NCBI RefSeq assembly: GCF_008801575.1 | Contig: NZ_VZPL01000018.1 | Span: 20,702 to 84,701 of the forward strand | DNA length: 64,000 nt | From: Xanthomonas cissicola | GTDB lineage: Bacteria; Pseudomonadota; Gammaproteobacteria; Xanthomonadales; Xanthomonadaceae | Direction: 5' to 3' | Shown here: positions 10,398 to 20,141 of the stretch, piece after piece | Layout of the letters: each line of letters opens with the position of its first letter | Position numbering within the stretch: the stretch's first letter is position 1 | The notes under the pieces: model-generated | The model's input: the letters and a program-made list of their open reading frames with translations, nothing else | What the model was told of the DNA's origin: nothing | The model's database searches: none | Made by a program: the position numbers and the translations under genes

Positions 10398-10431
10398 ACA
10401 ATGGCGGCCCGGACGCCCGGGCCGCCATTGT
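10398..10431 (+). terminator. Hairpin terminator after bamA, possibly bidirectional
   Basis: A perfect 15-bp stem (ACAATGGCGGCCCGG pairing with its complement) with a 4-base loop starts 14 bp after the bamA stop and is followed by TGTTTG. It lies between convergent genes and could stop transcription from both sides. The T-run is poor, so termination strength is uncertain. Confidence 0.7.
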
Positions 10432-10459
10432 TGTTTGAACATCCTGGTAGGAAACAGCG

Positions 10460-10651
10460 TTAGAAGTAGTTGTTCCAGACATTGCCCAGGCAGGTGGCGG
10501 TGGCGCCCCAATCGGATGCGTCCACGCACTGCACTTGCTGGTCCCAGAAGCTCAGAGCGTTGGTGCGCTGCTGTGCGAAATCGTCGGCCGATGCACTGGT
10601 GACTGCGCCCAGCAGGATCACGCTACCGAAAATGGAGAGAACAGTTTTCAT
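10460..10651 (-). CDS. Small probable secreted protein, 63 aa
   Basis: I do not recognise this family. The ORF, read from an ATG at 10651, starts MKTVLSIFGSVILLGAVTSA followed by SA, a clear signal peptide. A mature part of about 40 residues has two Cys residues that could form one disulfide. It lies on the minus strand between bamA and lpxD, where skp usually lies on the plus strand. It has no hydrophobic chaperone-like coiled coil, so it is not Skp. It shares the bamA hairpin at its 3' end. The signal peptide supports a real gene, but function is unknown. Confidence 0.6.
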   Translation of the reverse strand: MKTVLSIFGSVILLGAVTSASADDFAQQRTNALSFWDQQVQCVDASDWGATATCLGNVWNNYF

Positions 10652-10779
10652 ATGTTTCTTCCTGGGTTCGCCGCATCGTTGCGGCCCGGCAAGCAATACG
10701 CTCGATTGTTTAGCCAACTCTTGACGACGTTTTCGAGCTGTTAAACCAGCCACTTATCGTTTACGCGAGGTTTACCCTG

Positions 10780-11793
10780 ATGCGATTGACCGCCAGTGCG
10801 ATTGCCGAACAATTCGGGTTGACCGTCGTCGGTGACGGCACCACCGAAGTCAGCGGCGTCGCCACCCTGGCCCATGCAGGCGCAGGCCAGCTGAGCTTCC
10901 TGTCCAACCCGCGCTATCGTCCGCAACTGGCCGACACCCAGGCCGCTGTCGTGGTGCTGCGTGCCGACGATGCCGACGCCGCCAAAGGCACCGCGCTGGT
11001 CGCCAAGGACCCGTATACCGCGTTCGCCAAGATCGCCGCGCTGTTCGATGTGGCACCGGTGCGCGAACCGGGCATCCATGCCTCTGCGGTGATCGACCCG
11101 ACCGCCCAGGTCTCGGCCACCGCGCATGTCGGTCCGTTCGTCAGCATCGGCGCGCGTAGTCGCGTGGGCGATGGCTGCGTGATCGGTACCGGCAGCATCA
11201 TTGGCGAGGACTGCGTGGTGGACGCCGGCAGCGAGCTGCTTGCCCGCGTCACCCTGGTCACCCGCGTGCGGCTGGGCAAGCGCGTGCGCATCCACCCTGG
11301 TGCGGTGATCGGCGCCGATGGCTTCGGCCTGGCCATGGATGCCGGGCACTGGATCAAGGTGCCGCAGCTCGGCGGTGTGGTCATCGGCGACGACTGCGAA
11401 ATCGGCGCCAACACCTGCATCGACCGCGGCGCGCTGGAAGACACCGTGCTGGAAGAAGACGTGCGCGTGGACAACCTGGTGCAGATCGCGCACAACTGCC
11501 GGATCGGCGCGCACAGTGCGATTGCTGGCTGCACCGGCATTGCCGGTAGCGCCAAGATCGGCCGTTACTGCCTGCTGGGTGGGCATGTCGGCGTGTTCGG
11601 CCACCTGGAGATCTGCGACAAGGTGGTGATCACCGGCAAGTCTGTCGTGCGTAATTCCATCCATGAGCCGGGCGAGTATTCGTCCGGCACCCCTCTCACC
11701 GACAATCGCACGTGGCGCAAAAACGCCGCGCGCTTCAAGCAGCTTGATGTGCTCGCTAGGCGCATCCTGGCTGTGGGCAAGGAGAAAGAATGA
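10780..11793 (+). CDS. lpxD: UDP-3-O-(3-hydroxyacyl)glucosamine N-acyltransferase
   Basis: LpxD adds the N-linked 3-hydroxyacyl chain to UDP-3-O-acyl-glucosamine in lipid A synthesis. The 337-residue protein has an N-terminal uridine-binding domain, a long left-handed beta-helix of hexapeptide repeats (for example ATAHVGPFVSIGARSRVGDG), the catalytic-His region VQIAHNCRIG, and a C-terminal helix. A GCGAGG ribosome-binding site precedes the ATG. The stop overlaps the fabZ start (ATGA). Confidence 0.96.
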   Translation: MRLTASAIAEQFGLTVVGDGTTEVSGVATLAHAGAGQLSFLSNPRYRPQLADTQAAVVVLRADDADAAKGTALVAKDPYTAFAKIAALFDVAPVREPGIHASAVIDPTAQVSATAHVGPFVSIGARSRVGDGCVIGTGSIIGEDCVVDAGSELLARVTLVTRVRLGKRVRIHPGAVIGADGFGLAMDAGHWIKVPQLGGVVIGDDCEIGANTCIDRGALEDTVLEEDVRVDNLVQIAHNCRIGAHSAIAGCTGIAGSAKIGRYCLLGGHVGVFGHLEICDKVVITGKSVVRNSIHEPGEYSSGTPLTDNRTWRKNAARFKQLDVLARRILAVGKEKE

Positions 11794-12248
11794 GCCACCA
11801 CGTTTACGAACTGCCGATCGACGTCAGTCAGATCCAGACGCTGCTCCCGCACCGTTACCCGTTTCTGCTGGTCGACCGCATCCTCGAACTCGATCTTGAA
11901 ACCAAGTGGATCGTGGCGCAGAAGAACGTCAGCATCAACGAGCCGTTCTTCCAGGGCCATTTTCCGAACCGTCCGGTCATGCCTGGCGTGCTGATCATCG
12001 AGGCGCTGGCGCAGGTCGGCGGCGTAATGACCCAGCTCGGCCTGGGCCGCGATGCCTTGTCGCAGCTGTTCTATATGGTCAAGGTGGACAAGGCCCGCTT
12101 CAACAAGCAGGTGGTGCCGGGCGACGTGTTGATCATGGAAGTGCAGATGAAGCGCCTGATCCGCAATGTGGGATGCTTCTACGGCGAAGCCAAGGTCGAT
12201 GGCGAAGTGGTGGCCAGTGCCGAGTTGATGTGCGCCGGCGCCAGGTAA
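11790..12248 (+). CDS. fabZ: 3-hydroxyacyl-[ACP] dehydratase FabZ
   Basis: FabZ dehydrates 3-hydroxyacyl-ACP in fatty acid elongation and competes with lipid A synthesis for the same 3-hydroxyacyl pool, which fits its place among the lpx genes. The 152-residue hot-dog-fold protein has [14 protein letters not shown], the active-site stretch [20 protein letters not shown] (His and Glu) and a normal C-terminus. It overlaps lpxD by 4 bp. Confidence 0.96.
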   Translation: MSHHVYELPIDVSQIQTLLPHRYPFLLVDRILELDLETKWIVAQKNVSINEPFFQGHFPNRPVMPGVLIIEALAQVGGVMTQLGLGRDALSQLFYMVKVDKARFNKQVVPGDVLIMEVQMKRLIRNVGCFYGEAKVDGEVVASAELMCAGAR

Positions 12249-12273
12249 TCACCCGCTTTCGGAGTAAGACACG

Positions 12274-13065
12274 ATGCGCGATTCAACACCTTTGATTCAT
12301 CCGACGGCGGTCATCGATCCATCGGCAACGCTGGCGGACGACGTCCGCGTCGGCGCCTTCTCGCTGATCGGCGCCGATGTGCAGATCGGGGCGGGCACCG
12401 AGGTGGGGCCCCATTGCTCGATCCACGGCCCGACCCGGATCGGTCGCAACAACCGCTTCATCGGCCATGCCGCGATCGGCGGCGAACCGCAGGACAAGAA
12501 GTACGCCGGCGAACGGACCGAATTGGTGATCGGCGACGGCAACGTGATCCGCGAATTCGTCACCATCAATCGCGGCACCGGCGGCGGTGGCGGCATCACC
12601 GTGGTCGGCAACGACAACTGGATGCTGGCCTATACGCACGTGGCGCACGACTGCCATGTGGGCAACCACTGCGTGTTCTCCAACAACACCACGCTGGCCG
12701 GCCACGTCACCGTCGGCGACTACGTGATCATCAGCGGTTTTGCCGGCGCACATCAGTTCTGCCGTATCGGCGCGCACGCCTTCCTGGGCATGGGCGCGCT
12801 GACCAACGGCGACGTCCCGCCGTTCACCATGGTAGGCAGCGAATCGCTGGGACGTCCGCGCGGCATCAATAGCGAAGGGCTCAAGCGCCGCGGTTTCGAC
12901 GCCGAACGCATCACCGCGATCAAGCGCGCCTACCGCACGCTGTACGTGGCCGGCCTGCCGCTGGCAGATGCCAAGCTGCAGCTGGCCGAACAGGCCAAGA
13001 GCAGCGACGATGTGCGCGGGATGCTCGAGTTCATCGAAGCAGCAGAACGGCCCTTGTTGCGATGA
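12274..13065 (+). CDS. lpxA: UDP-N-acetylglucosamine acyltransferase
   Basis: LpxA carries out the first step of lipid A synthesis, 3-O-acylation of UDP-GlcNAc with a 3-hydroxyacyl-ACP. The 263-residue protein is a hexapeptide-repeat beta-helix starting at [15 protein letters not shown]. It has the catalytic His segment [13 protein letters not shown], the acyl-length region [12 protein letters not shown], and a helical C-terminal domain. The stop overlaps the lpxB start (ATGA). Confidence 0.97.
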   Translation: MRDSTPLIHPTAVIDPSATLADDVRVGAFSLIGADVQIGAGTEVGPHCSIHGPTRIGRNNRFIGHAAIGGEPQDKKYAGERTELVIGDGNVIREFVTINRGTGGGGGITVVGNDNWMLAYTHVAHDCHVGNHCVFSNNTTLAGHVTVGDYVIISGFAGAHQFCRIGAHAFLGMGALTNGDVPPFTMVGSESLGRPRGINSEGLKRRGFDAERITAIKRAYRTLYVAGLPLADAKLQLAEQAKSSDDVRGMLEFIEAAERPLLR

Positions 13066-14381
13066 AGGGAATTGGGAATCGGGAGTCGGGAATCGTGGAC
13101 GGCCAGCGCAACGGCGCGTCGGTCGGCAGCGTTACGACTGCGCTACCGATTCCCGATTCCCCGTTCCCGATTCCCGGTGCGCGCAAGCGCGCACCTCGCA
13201 TCGCGCTGATCGCCGGCGAGGCCTCTGGCGACATTCTCGGCGCGGGGCTGATCGAGCAATTGCGGTTGCGCTATCCGAATGCCGAATTCGTGGGCATCGG
13301 TGGCGATGCGATGCGTGGCGTCGGTTGCCAGACCTGGTTCGATGCCAGCGAGCTGGCGGTGATGGGCCTGACCGAGGTGCTGCGGCATTTGCCGCGCCTG
13401 CTCAAGCTGCGCAGCGCGTTCCGCGAGCGGGTGCTGGCGTGGAAGCCGGACGTGTTCATCGGCATCGACGCGCCGGATTTCAATCTGCCGGTGGAACGCT
13501 GGCTCAAGCAGCGCGGGATCAAGACCGTGCACTACGTCAGCCCGTCGGTGTGGGCGTGGCGCGAGAAGCGTGCCGAAAAAATCGGCGTCAGCGCCGATCT
13601 GGTGCTGTGCCTGTTTCCGATGGAGCCGCCGATCTATGCCAAGCATGGCGTGGACGCCCGCTTTGTCGGCCACCCGATGGCCGACGATATCGCCTACCAG
13701 GCCGACCGCGCAGCGGCGCGCGCAACGCTGGGCCTCTCCGCCTCCAGCACCGTCCTGGCAGTGTTGCCAGGCAGCCGGCGCGGCGAAATCAGCCGGCTCG
13801 GCGACACCTTTTTCCAGGCGGCCTGGCTGGTGTCCGAGCACCTGCCCAATCTGCACGTGCTGGTACCGGCCGCTAATCCGGGCTGCAAGCAACTGCTGGC
13901 CGAGCAGCTGTCACGCTCGTCGCTGCCGGTGATGCGCTCGCATCTGCTCGACGGCCAGGCGCGCACCGCCATGCTGGCCGCCGACGTGGTGCTGCTGGCC
14001 TCCGGCACCGCCACGCTGGAAGCGATGCTGGTCAAGCGCCCGATGGTGGTGGGCTACAAGGTCGCTCCGCTCACCTACCGTATCGTCAAGCTGCTGGGCC
14101 TGCTCAAGGTCAACCGCTACGCCCTGCCCAATATCCTGGCCAATGACGACCTGGCGCCGGAACTGATGCAGGACGACTGCACCCCCGAGCGACTGTGCGT
14201 GGCACTGCTGGACTGGTTCAAACACCCCGACAAGGTCGCCGCCCTGCAGCCGCGCTACCTGGCCCTGCATGCGCAGTTGCGCCGCGATGCGTCGGCGCGG
14301 GCAGCGGATGCGGTGGCTGGGCTGCTGTCGCAGCGCGAATCGGGAATGGAGAATCGGGAATCGGCAGGAGCCGGCGCATGA
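13062..14381 (+). CDS. lpxB: Lipid-A-disaccharide synthase, with repeat-encoded N- and C-terminal extensions
   Basis: LpxB joins UDP-2,3-diacylglucosamine and lipid X to the lipid A disaccharide at the inner membrane face. The glycosyltransferase core starts at [20 protein letters not shown] (residue 46 on) and includes [19 protein letters not shown] and [10 protein letters not shown]. The first 45 residues are unlike the family. They contain heptamer-repeat sequence read as GIGNRESGI (3-11) and [10 protein letters not shown] (29-38). The C-terminus also ends in repeat-derived [11 protein letters not shown]. The ATG overlaps the lpxA stop; a GTG at 13095 lies in frame after the first repeat. 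The core looks intact, so the enzyme is expected to work. Confidence 0.94.
   Translation: MKGIGNRESGIVDGQRNGASVGSVTTALPIPDSPFPIPGARKRAPRIALIAGEASGDILGAGLIEQLRLRYPNAEFVGIGGDAMRGVGCQTWFDASELAVMGLTEVLRHLPRLLKLRSAFRERVLAWKPDVFIGIDAPDFNLPVERWLKQRGIKTVHYVSPSVWAWREKRAEKIGVSADLVLCLFPMEPPIYAKHGVDARFVGHPMADDIAYQADRAAARATLGLSASSTVLAVLPGSRRGEISRLGDTFFQAAWLVSEHLPNLHVLVPAANPGCKQLLAEQLSRSSLPVMRSHLLDGQARTAMLAADVVLLASGTATLEAMLVKRPMVVGYKVAPLTYRIVKLLGLLKVNRYALPNILANDDLAPELMQDDCTPERLCVALLDWFKHPDKVAALQPRYLALHAQLRRDASARAADAVAGLLSQRESGMENRESAGAGA
13067..13176 (+). repeat. Inverted heptamer-repeat pair inside the 5' end of lpxB
   Basis: GGGAATT/GGGAATC/GGGAGTC/GGGAATC units at 13067-13095 face an inverted array (GATTCCC, GATTCCC, CGTTCCC, GATTCCC) at 13147-13176, separated by about 50 bp. 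The whole element lies in the lpxB reading frame without a stop codon. Confidence 0.85.
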
Positions 14382-14469
14382 GGCGCTCTACCTCCAATGG
14401 CGCGGTTGTCGTTCCGGCGACGCAGGACGGGCTTTTCCACGATTCCCCATTCCCCATTCCCGATTCCCG
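14336..14469 (+). repeat. Inverted heptamer-repeat pair across the lpxB/rnhB junction
   Basis: Direct units at 14336-14363 encode the lpxB C-terminus. Inverted units at 14440-14469 (CGATTCC, CCATTCC, CCATTCC, CGATTCC) encode residues of the rnhB N-terminus. The overlapping stop/start of the two genes lies between the arms. Confidence 0.85.
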
Positions 14470-15112
14470 CCTGATCGCCGGTGTCGACGAAGCTGGCCGC
14501 GGCCCACTGGCCGGGCCGGTGGCCGTGGCCGCCGTGGTGTTCGACCCCGGCAAGCCGCGCATCAATGGGCTGGACGATTCCAAGCAGCTCACGGCCGAGC
14601 GGCGCGAGCAGCTGTATGCGCGCATCGTCGACCAGGCGCTGGCGTGGTCGGTGGTGTTGATCGACAGCGAAGAGATCGACCGCATCAATATCTACCAGGC
14701 GACCATGCTCGGCATGCGGCGCGCAGTGGAAGGCGTGGCGCATGTGGCCGGGTTCGCGCGTATCGACGGCAACCGCGTGCCCAAGGGGCTGCCCTGCCCG
14801 GCCGAGGCATTGATCGGTGGCGACGCGTTGGACCGCGCCATCATGGCCGCCTCGATCGTGGCCAAGGTGACACGCGACCGGCTGATGCACGAACTGCACA
14901 CGCGCCACCCGGAATATCGCTTCGATCAGCACAAGGGTTACAGCACGCCGGTGCATCTGGCCGCGTTGCAAACCCACGGGCCATGCCCGCACCATCGGCG
15001 CAGTTTTGCGCCGGTGCGTCTGGCGCTGCAAGGCCGTGAAGGCCTGGAACCGGATCCCGGGACTCGGGACCTGGAGCAGTTGCAGGTCGGGCAACTGGTT
15101 GCGCCGCTGTAA
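14378..15112 (+). CDS. rnhB: Ribonuclease HII with repeat-encoded N-terminal extension
   Basis: RNase HII cuts the RNA strand at ribonucleotides in DNA and in RNA-DNA hybrids. The catalytic core begins [20 protein letters not shown] (Asp37 and Glu38 of the DEG motif), with [12 protein letters not shown] and [18 protein letters not shown]. The protein is 244 residues from the ATG at 14378, about 30 longer than usual at the N-terminus. That extension contains [10 protein letters not shown] (22-31), encoded by an inverted heptamer repeat. The ATG overlaps the lpxB stop. No better in-frame start is seen between the repeat and the core. The C-terminus ([10 protein letters not shown]) also overlaps a GGGACTC-type variant. 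Confidence 0.95.
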   Translation: MRRSTSNGAVVVPATQDGLFHDSPFPIPDSRLIAGVDEAGRGPLAGPVAVAAVVFDPGKPRINGLDDSKQLTAERREQLYARIVDQALAWSVVLIDSEEIDRINIYQATMLGMRRAVEGVAHVAGFARIDGNRVPKGLPCPAEALIGGDALDRAIMAASIVAKVTRDRLMHELHTRHPEYRFDQHKGYSTPVHLAALQTHGPCPHHRRSFAPVRLALQGREGLEPDPGTRDLEQLQVGQLVAPL

Positions 15113-15304
15113 GAGACGCCAGGGTCGGCATCGGCGTGTCCGGCTGCGCGTCGGAGCCTGAACAGCCGCACATCGCGTGCCGTGCGCAGTAGCTCCAGGC
15201 ACACATCATTCCACTCGTCTCGGCCCTGCAGTCCTCCGATGCCTGTGCAGCGCCGGCCCAGCACGCGATTGACCGCCCTTCCGGGTCCCCGGTCCCGTGT
15301 CCCG
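15059..15304 (+). repeat. GGGACTC/GGGACC variant heptamer pair, rnhB end to dnaE leader
   Basis: Short GGGACTCGGGAC units at 15059-15070, inside the 3' end of rnhB, face inverted units (GGGTCCCCGGTCCCGTGTCCC) of which the core lies at 15283-15304 upstream of dnaE. They resemble the GGGAATC family in unit length and inverted layout but differ in sequence. The assignment to the same family is tentative. Confidence 0.5.
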
Positions 15305-15374
15305 CCCCCCGCTGTCAAGCCTTGTTCGCCCCCGCCCCCGCCGGTACCCTGACCGCGCATTATTCCGGTCCCGC

Positions 15375-18300
15375 ATGTCCACTTCCCGCTTCGTCCATCT
15401 GCACGTCCACACCGAGTTCTCGCTGGCGGATTCCACCATCCGTGTGCCCGAGAAACCGGATCAGGCTGACCCGAAAAAAGCCAAGCAGGCCAACCTGCTG
15501 AGCCGGGCAGTCGAACTCGACATGCCCGCGCTGGCAGTCACCGACCTCAACAACCTGTTCGCGCTGGTCAAGTTCTACAAGGCCGCCGAAGGCGTCGGGA
15601 TCAAGCCGATCGCCGGCGCCGACGTGATGATCGCCACGCCGGACATGACGCCGTGGCGCATGACCCTGCTGTGCCGCGACCGTGAAGGCTACCTGAGCCT
15701 GTCGCGGCTGCTCACCCGCGCCTGGATGGAAGGCCACCGCCCCGAAGGCGGCGTGGCGATCCATCCGGAATGGCTGCAGGCCGGGCACGCCAACCTGTTT
15801 GCGCTGGCCGGCCGCGACAGCCTGGCCGGGCGCCTGTTCAACGAGGGCCGCGCGGATCTGGCCGAGCAACAGCTGGCCGACTGGCAGCGCGTGTTCGGCG
15901 ATGGCCTGCACCTGGAGCTCACCCGTACCGGCCGCGATGGCGAGGAACGCTTCAACCAGTTCGCGCTGCACGCCGCGGGCGTGCGCGGGCTGCCGGTGGT
16001 GGCGAGCAACGATGTGCGTTTTCTATACGCCAGCGACTTCAATGCGCACGAAGCGCGCGTCTGCATTTCCTCCGGCCGCGTGCTGGACGATCCCAAGCGC
16101 CCGCGCGACTACAGCGACCAGCAGTACATGAAGTCCAGCGAGGAGATGGCGGCGCTGTTCGCCGACATCCCCGACGCCATCGACAACACCCACGCGCTGG
16201 CGCAGCGCTGCAACATCGAGATGCGCCTGGGCACCTACTTCCTGCCCGCCTACCCGGTGCCGGAAGACGAAACGCTGGACACCTGGATCCGCAGCCAGTC
16301 GCGACAGGGTCTGGCCGCACGCCTGGAAAAGAACCCGATCGCGCCGGGCAAGACCCGCCAGGACTATGTGGACCGGCTCGAATTCGAGCTGGACACCATC
16401 ATCAAGATGGGCTTTCCCGGCTACTTCCTGATCGTGGCCGACTTTATCCAGTGGGGCAAAAACCAGGGCATTCCGATCGGCCCGGGCCGCGGTTCCGGTG
16501 CCGGCTCGCTGGTGGCCTGGGCGCTGCAGATCACCGACCTGGACCCACTGCCGTACAACCTGCTGTTCGAGCGCTTCCTGAATCCAGAGCGCGTGTCGAT
16601 GCCCGACTTCGATATCGACTTCTGCATGGACCGGCGCGACGAAGTCATCGACTACGTGGCGCGCAAGTACGGCCGAGAACGCGTCAGCCAGATCATCACC
16701 TACGGCACCATGGCCGCCAAGGCGGTGGTGCGCGATGCCGGCCGCGTGCTGGGCTTTTCGTATGGGTTGGTCGACAGCGTGGCCAAGCTGATCCCCAACA
16801 TCCTGGGCATCACGCTCAAGGACGCGATGGGCGAAGGCAAGGACTCGGAGATGGCCTCGCCGGATCTGATCCAGCGCTACCAGGTCGAAGACGACGTGCG
16901 CGACCTGATGGATCTGGCGCGCCAGCTCGAAGACCTCACCCGCAACGCCGGCAAGCACGCCGGCGGCGTGGTGATCGCGCCCGATCCGCTTTCCGAGTTC
17001 TGCCCGCTGTTCGCCGAACACGACGAAGACGGCCGCGGCAAGAACCCGGTGACCCAGTTCGACAAGGACGACGTCGAGGCGGTGGGCCTGGTGAAGTTCG
17101 ACTTCCTCGGCCTACGCACGCTGACCATCATCGATTGGGCGGTCAAGGCGATCAACGTGCGCCATGCGCGCGCCGGCATCGACCCGGTCGACATCACCGC
17201 CATTCCGCTCGACGACGTGCCCACCTACAAGGGCGTGTTCGCCTCGGGCAATACCGGTGCGGTGTTCCAGTTCGAATCCTCGGGCATGCGCCGCCTGCTC
17301 AAGGACGCGCGCCCGGACCGCTTCGAAGACCTGATCGCGCTGGTGTCGCTGTACCGTCCTGGCCCGATGGACCTGATCCCGGACTTCAACGCGCGCAAGC
17401 ACGGCCAGCAGGAGATCGTCTACCCCGATCCGCGCACCGAAGTCATCCTGAAAGACACCTACGGCATCATGGTGTATCAGGAGCAGGTGATGCAGATGGC
17501 GCAGATCGTCGGCGATTATTCGCTGGGCGGCGCCGACCTGCTGCGTCGCGCGATGGGCAAGAAGGTGCCGGCCGAAATGGCCAAGCACCGCGAGATCTTC
17601 CGCGAAGGTGCGGCCAAGGGCGGCGTGAGCGCAGCCAAGGCCGACGAAATCTTCGACCTGATGGAGAAGTTCGCCGGCTACGGCTTCAACAAGTCGCACG
17701 CCGCCGCCTACGCGCTGGTCAGCTACCAGACCGCGTGGCTGAAACGGCATTACCCGGCCGAATTCATGGCCGCCACGCTGTCCTCGGACATGGACAACAC
17801 CGACAAGGTGGTGGGCTTTCTGGATGAGGTGCGCAACCTCGGCCTCACCGTCAAACCGCCGCGCGTCAACGAGTCGGCGTACATGTTCGAGGCCGCCAGC
17901 CCGGACACCATCCAATACGGCCTGGGCGCGATCAAGGGCGTCGGCCAGGGCGCCTGCGAGGCAATCGTCGAAGAACGCCAGCGCGGCGGTCCCTACACCA
18001 CGCTGCTGGATTTCTGCACGCGCGTGGGCACCGCAAAGCTCAACCGGCGCACGCTGGAAGCGATGATCAATGCCGGCGCCATGGATGGCCTGGGCAAGAA
18101 CCGTGCCTCGCTGATGCTGCAGTTGCCGGAGGTAATGAAGGCCACCGAGCAGATGGCGCGTGAGCGCGCCTCCGGGCAGAACTCGCTGTTCGGCGGGCCG
18201 GACCCGAGCGCACCGGCAATGCGCCTGGACCTGCCCGAAAGCAAGGAATGGCCGTTGGGCCAGCTGCTCACCGGCGAGCGCGAAACGCTGGGCTTCTACC

Positions 18301-18965
18301 TCAGCGGCCACCCGTTCGACCCGCACCGCGACGAAGTCCGCGAGCTGGTCGGTTGCGACCTGGGTGCGCTGGAAAAGATCCTGGCCTCGCAACAGCGTGG
18401 TGGCGGTGGGGGCGGCGGCGATGGCGAAAAACGCGCCTGGCGCCCGGAGGTCAGCGCCATTCTTGCCGGCCAGGTCGTCGGCGTGCGCCGCAAGGGCGAC
18501 AGCCAGGTGTTCGTGCAGCTCGAAGACGGCCGCGGCCGGGTCGAATGCAGCGCGTTCTCCGACGCGATGGCCGAGTTCGGCCACCTGCTCACCCGCGACC
18601 GCATCCTGATCGTCAAGGGCGGCCTGCGCGAGGACGAATTCAACGGCGGCTACAGCCTGCGCATCCGCCAGTGCTGGGACTACGAGCAGATCTGTGCCGA
18701 CCACGCGCAGCGGCTGTCGCTGCGCCTGGACCTGCGCGAGAAGCAGGCCTTCAAGCGCATCGACGCCCTGCTGGCCAAGCACCGCCCCGGCAAGACGCCC
18801 CTGCGCCTGGACCTGCTGCTGCGCGCGCCCAGCGGCGGTGTGGCCGGCATGCTCGACCTCAACGGCAACCACTCGGTGCGGATCGACCAGCAGCTGATGG
18901 ACAGCCTGCGCGCAGACCCTGCGGTGCGGACGGTGAAGATCAAGTACAGCCCTCCGTGGGCGTGA
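15375..18965 (+). CDS. dnaE: DNA polymerase III alpha subunit
   Basis: DnaE is the replicative polymerase subunit of the Pol III holoenzyme. The protein has 1196 residues from the ATG at 15375 (MSTSRFVHLHVHTEFS). It has an N-terminal PHP domain (FVHLHVHTEFSL and AVTDLNNL), the palm with PGRGSGAGSLVAWAL and the catalytic aspartates in PDFDIDFCMDRRDEV, the fingers region GYGFNKSHAAAYALVSYQTA, an HhH region and a C-terminal OB fold. A glycine-rich stretch (RGGGGGGGDGEKRA) lies just before the OB fold. The upstream in-frame start at 15297 gives a non-homologous leader. A heptamer pair follows the stop. Confidence 0.97.
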   Translation: MSTSRFVHLHVHTEFSLADSTIRVPEKPDQADPKKAKQANLLSRAVELDMPALAVTDLNNLFALVKFYKAAEGVGIKPIAGADVMIATPDMTPWRMTLLCRDREGYLSLSRLLTRAWMEGHRPEGGVAIHPEWLQAGHANLFALAGRDSLAGRLFNEGRADLAEQQLADWQRVFGDGLHLELTRTGRDGEERFNQFALHAAGVRGLPVVASNDVRFLYASDFNAHEARVCISSGRVLDDPKRPRDYSDQQYMKSSEEMAALFADIPDAIDNTHALAQRCNIEMRLGTYFLPAYPVPEDETLDTWIRSQSRQGLAARLEKNPIAPGKTRQDYVDRLEFELDTIIKMGFPGYFLIVADFIQWGKNQGIPIGPGRGSGAGSLVAWALQITDLDPLPYNLLFERFLNPERVSMPDFDIDFCMDRRDEVIDYVARKYGRERVSQIITYGTMAAKAVVRDAGRVLGFSYGLVDSVAKLIPNILGITLKDAMGEGKDSEMASPDLIQRYQVEDDVRDLMDLARQLEDLTRNAGKHAGGVVIAPDPLSEFCPLFAEHDEDGRGKNPVTQFDKDDVEAVGLVKFDFLGLRTLTIIDWAVKAINVRHARAGIDPVDITAIPLDDVPTYKGVFASGNTGAVFQFESSGMRRLLKDARPDRFEDLIALVSLYRPGPMDLIPDFNARKHGQQEIVYPDPRTEVILKDTYGIMVYQEQVMQMAQIVGDYSLGGADLLRRAMGKKVPAEMAKHREIFREGAAKGGVSAAKADEIFDLMEKFAGYGFNKSHAAAYALVSYQTAWLKRHYPAEFMAATLSSDMDNTDKVVGFLDEVRNLGLTVKPPRVNESAYMFEAASPDTIQYGLGAIKGVGQGACEAIVEERQRGGPYTTLLDFCTRVGTAKLNRRTLEAMINAGAMDGLGKNRASLMLQLPEVMKATEQMARERASGQNSLFGGPDPSAPAMRLDLPESKEWPLGQLLTGERETLGFYLSGHPFDPHRDEVRELVGCDLGALEKILASQQRGGGGGGGDGEKRAWRPEVSAILAGQVVGVRRKGDSQVFVQLEDGRGRVECSAFSDAMAEFGHLLTRDRILIVKGGLREDEFNGGYSLRIRQCWDYEQICADHAQRLSLRLDLREKQAFKRIDALLAKHRPGKTPLRLDLLLRAPSGGVAGMLDLNGNHSVRIDQQLMDSLRADPAVRTVKIKYSPPWA

Positions 18966-18969
18966 GAAT

Positions 18970-19049
18970 GGGGAATCGGGAATGGGGAATCGCAAAAGCG
19001 CGGCGGCCGGATACCTTGCTCTGATTCCCGATTCTCCATTCCCGATTCC
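18970..19049 (+). repeat. Inverted heptamer-repeat pair between dnaE and accA
   Basis: GGGAATC/GGGAATG/GGGAATC units at 18970-18992 are followed by the tail CGCAAAAGCG. Inverted units (GATTCCC, GATTCTC, CATTCCC, GATTCCG) lie at 19023-19049. The pair could fold into a long hairpin between the two genes. Confidence 0.85.
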
Positions 19050-19124
19050 GCTCCCAACGCCCCCGTACGGGCCGAAGGCAGCGCTTCAGCTACACTCCCC
19101 GCCTTACGTTGACGACGCCATTGC

Positions 19125-20084
19125 ATGAATCCTAACTACCTCGACTTCGAGCAACCCATCGCCGATCTGGAAGCAAAGATCCAGGAACTGCGCAAGGCCA
19201 GTACCGGGCCTGTGGTCAACGTGGAGACCGAAGTGCGTGCGCTGCGCGACAAGCTGCGCGTGCGCACCGCGCAGATCTTCCGCGATCTGTCGGCCTGGCA
19301 GGTCTCGCAGCTGGCGCGTCATCCGCAGCGCCCGTACACGCTGGACTACATCAACACCATCTGCGACGAATTCCAGGAACTGGCCGGCGACCGCGCCTAC
19401 GCCGACGACAAGGCCATCGTCGGTGGCCTGGGCCGTATCGACGGCCGCCCGATGGTGATCATCGGGCACCAGAAGGGCCGCGATACCAAGACCAAGGTGG
19501 CACGCAACTTCGGCATGCCGCGCCCGGAGGGCTACCGCAAGGCCTTGCGCCTGATGAAGCTGGCCGAACGCTTCCGCCTGCCGCTGCTGACCTTCATCGA
19601 CACGCCCGGCGCGTATCCGGGCATCGGTGCCGAGGAGCGCGGCCAGTCCGAGGCGATCGCGCGCAACCTGCTGGAAATGGCCGAGCTGAAAATCCCGGTG
19701 ATCTGCACCGTGATCGGCGAAGGCGGCTCCGGCGGCGCGTTGGCGATCGGCGTGGGCGACCGCACCCTGATGCTGGAATACGGCACCTATTCGGTGATTT
19801 CGCCGGAAGGCTGCGCCTCGATCCTGTGGAAGGACGCGGCCAAGGCCAAGGACGCCGCCGAACAGCTCGGTCTGACCGCCAAGCGCCTGAAAGGCCTGGG
19901 CCTGGTCGACAAGGTGATCCGTGAACCCACCGGCGGTGCGCATCGCAATCCCGAACAGATGGGCAAGCGCCTGAAAGCGGTACTGCTCAACGAGCTGGAC
20001 GCGCTGGAAAAGATTCCAGTGGATACGTTGCTGCAGCAGCGCTACGAGCGGCTGCGCAGCTATGGTGCCTACGAAGGGCATTGA
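19125..20084 (+). CDS. accA: Acetyl-CoA carboxylase carboxyltransferase subunit alpha
   Basis: AccA with AccD transfers carboxyl from biotin to acetyl-CoA, making malonyl-CoA for fatty acid synthesis. The 319-residue protein starts [19 protein letters not shown]. It contains [30 protein letters not shown], the oxyanion-loop [15 protein letters not shown] and [15 protein letters not shown]. Length is standard. It follows dnaE as in most gammaproteobacteria. Confidence 0.97.
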   Translation: MNPNYLDFEQPIADLEAKIQELRKASTGPVVNVETEVRALRDKLRVRTAQIFRDLSAWQVSQLARHPQRPYTLDYINTICDEFQELAGDRAYADDKAIVGGLGRIDGRPMVIIGHQKGRDTKTKVARNFGMPRPEGYRKALRLMKLAERFRLPLLTFIDTPGAYPGIGAEERGQSEAIARNLLEMAELKIPVICTVIGEGGSGGALAIGVGDRTLMLEYGTYSVISPEGCASILWKDAAKAKDAAEQLGLTAKRLKGLGLVDKVIREPTGGAHRNPEQMGKRLKAVLLNELDALEKIPVDTLLQQRYERLRSYGAYEGH

Positions 20085-20141
20085 TTCGCACGAAGGCCGG
20101 CCGCGCCAAGTGCGCGGCCATGGAAAGGACGCCACACCTGC

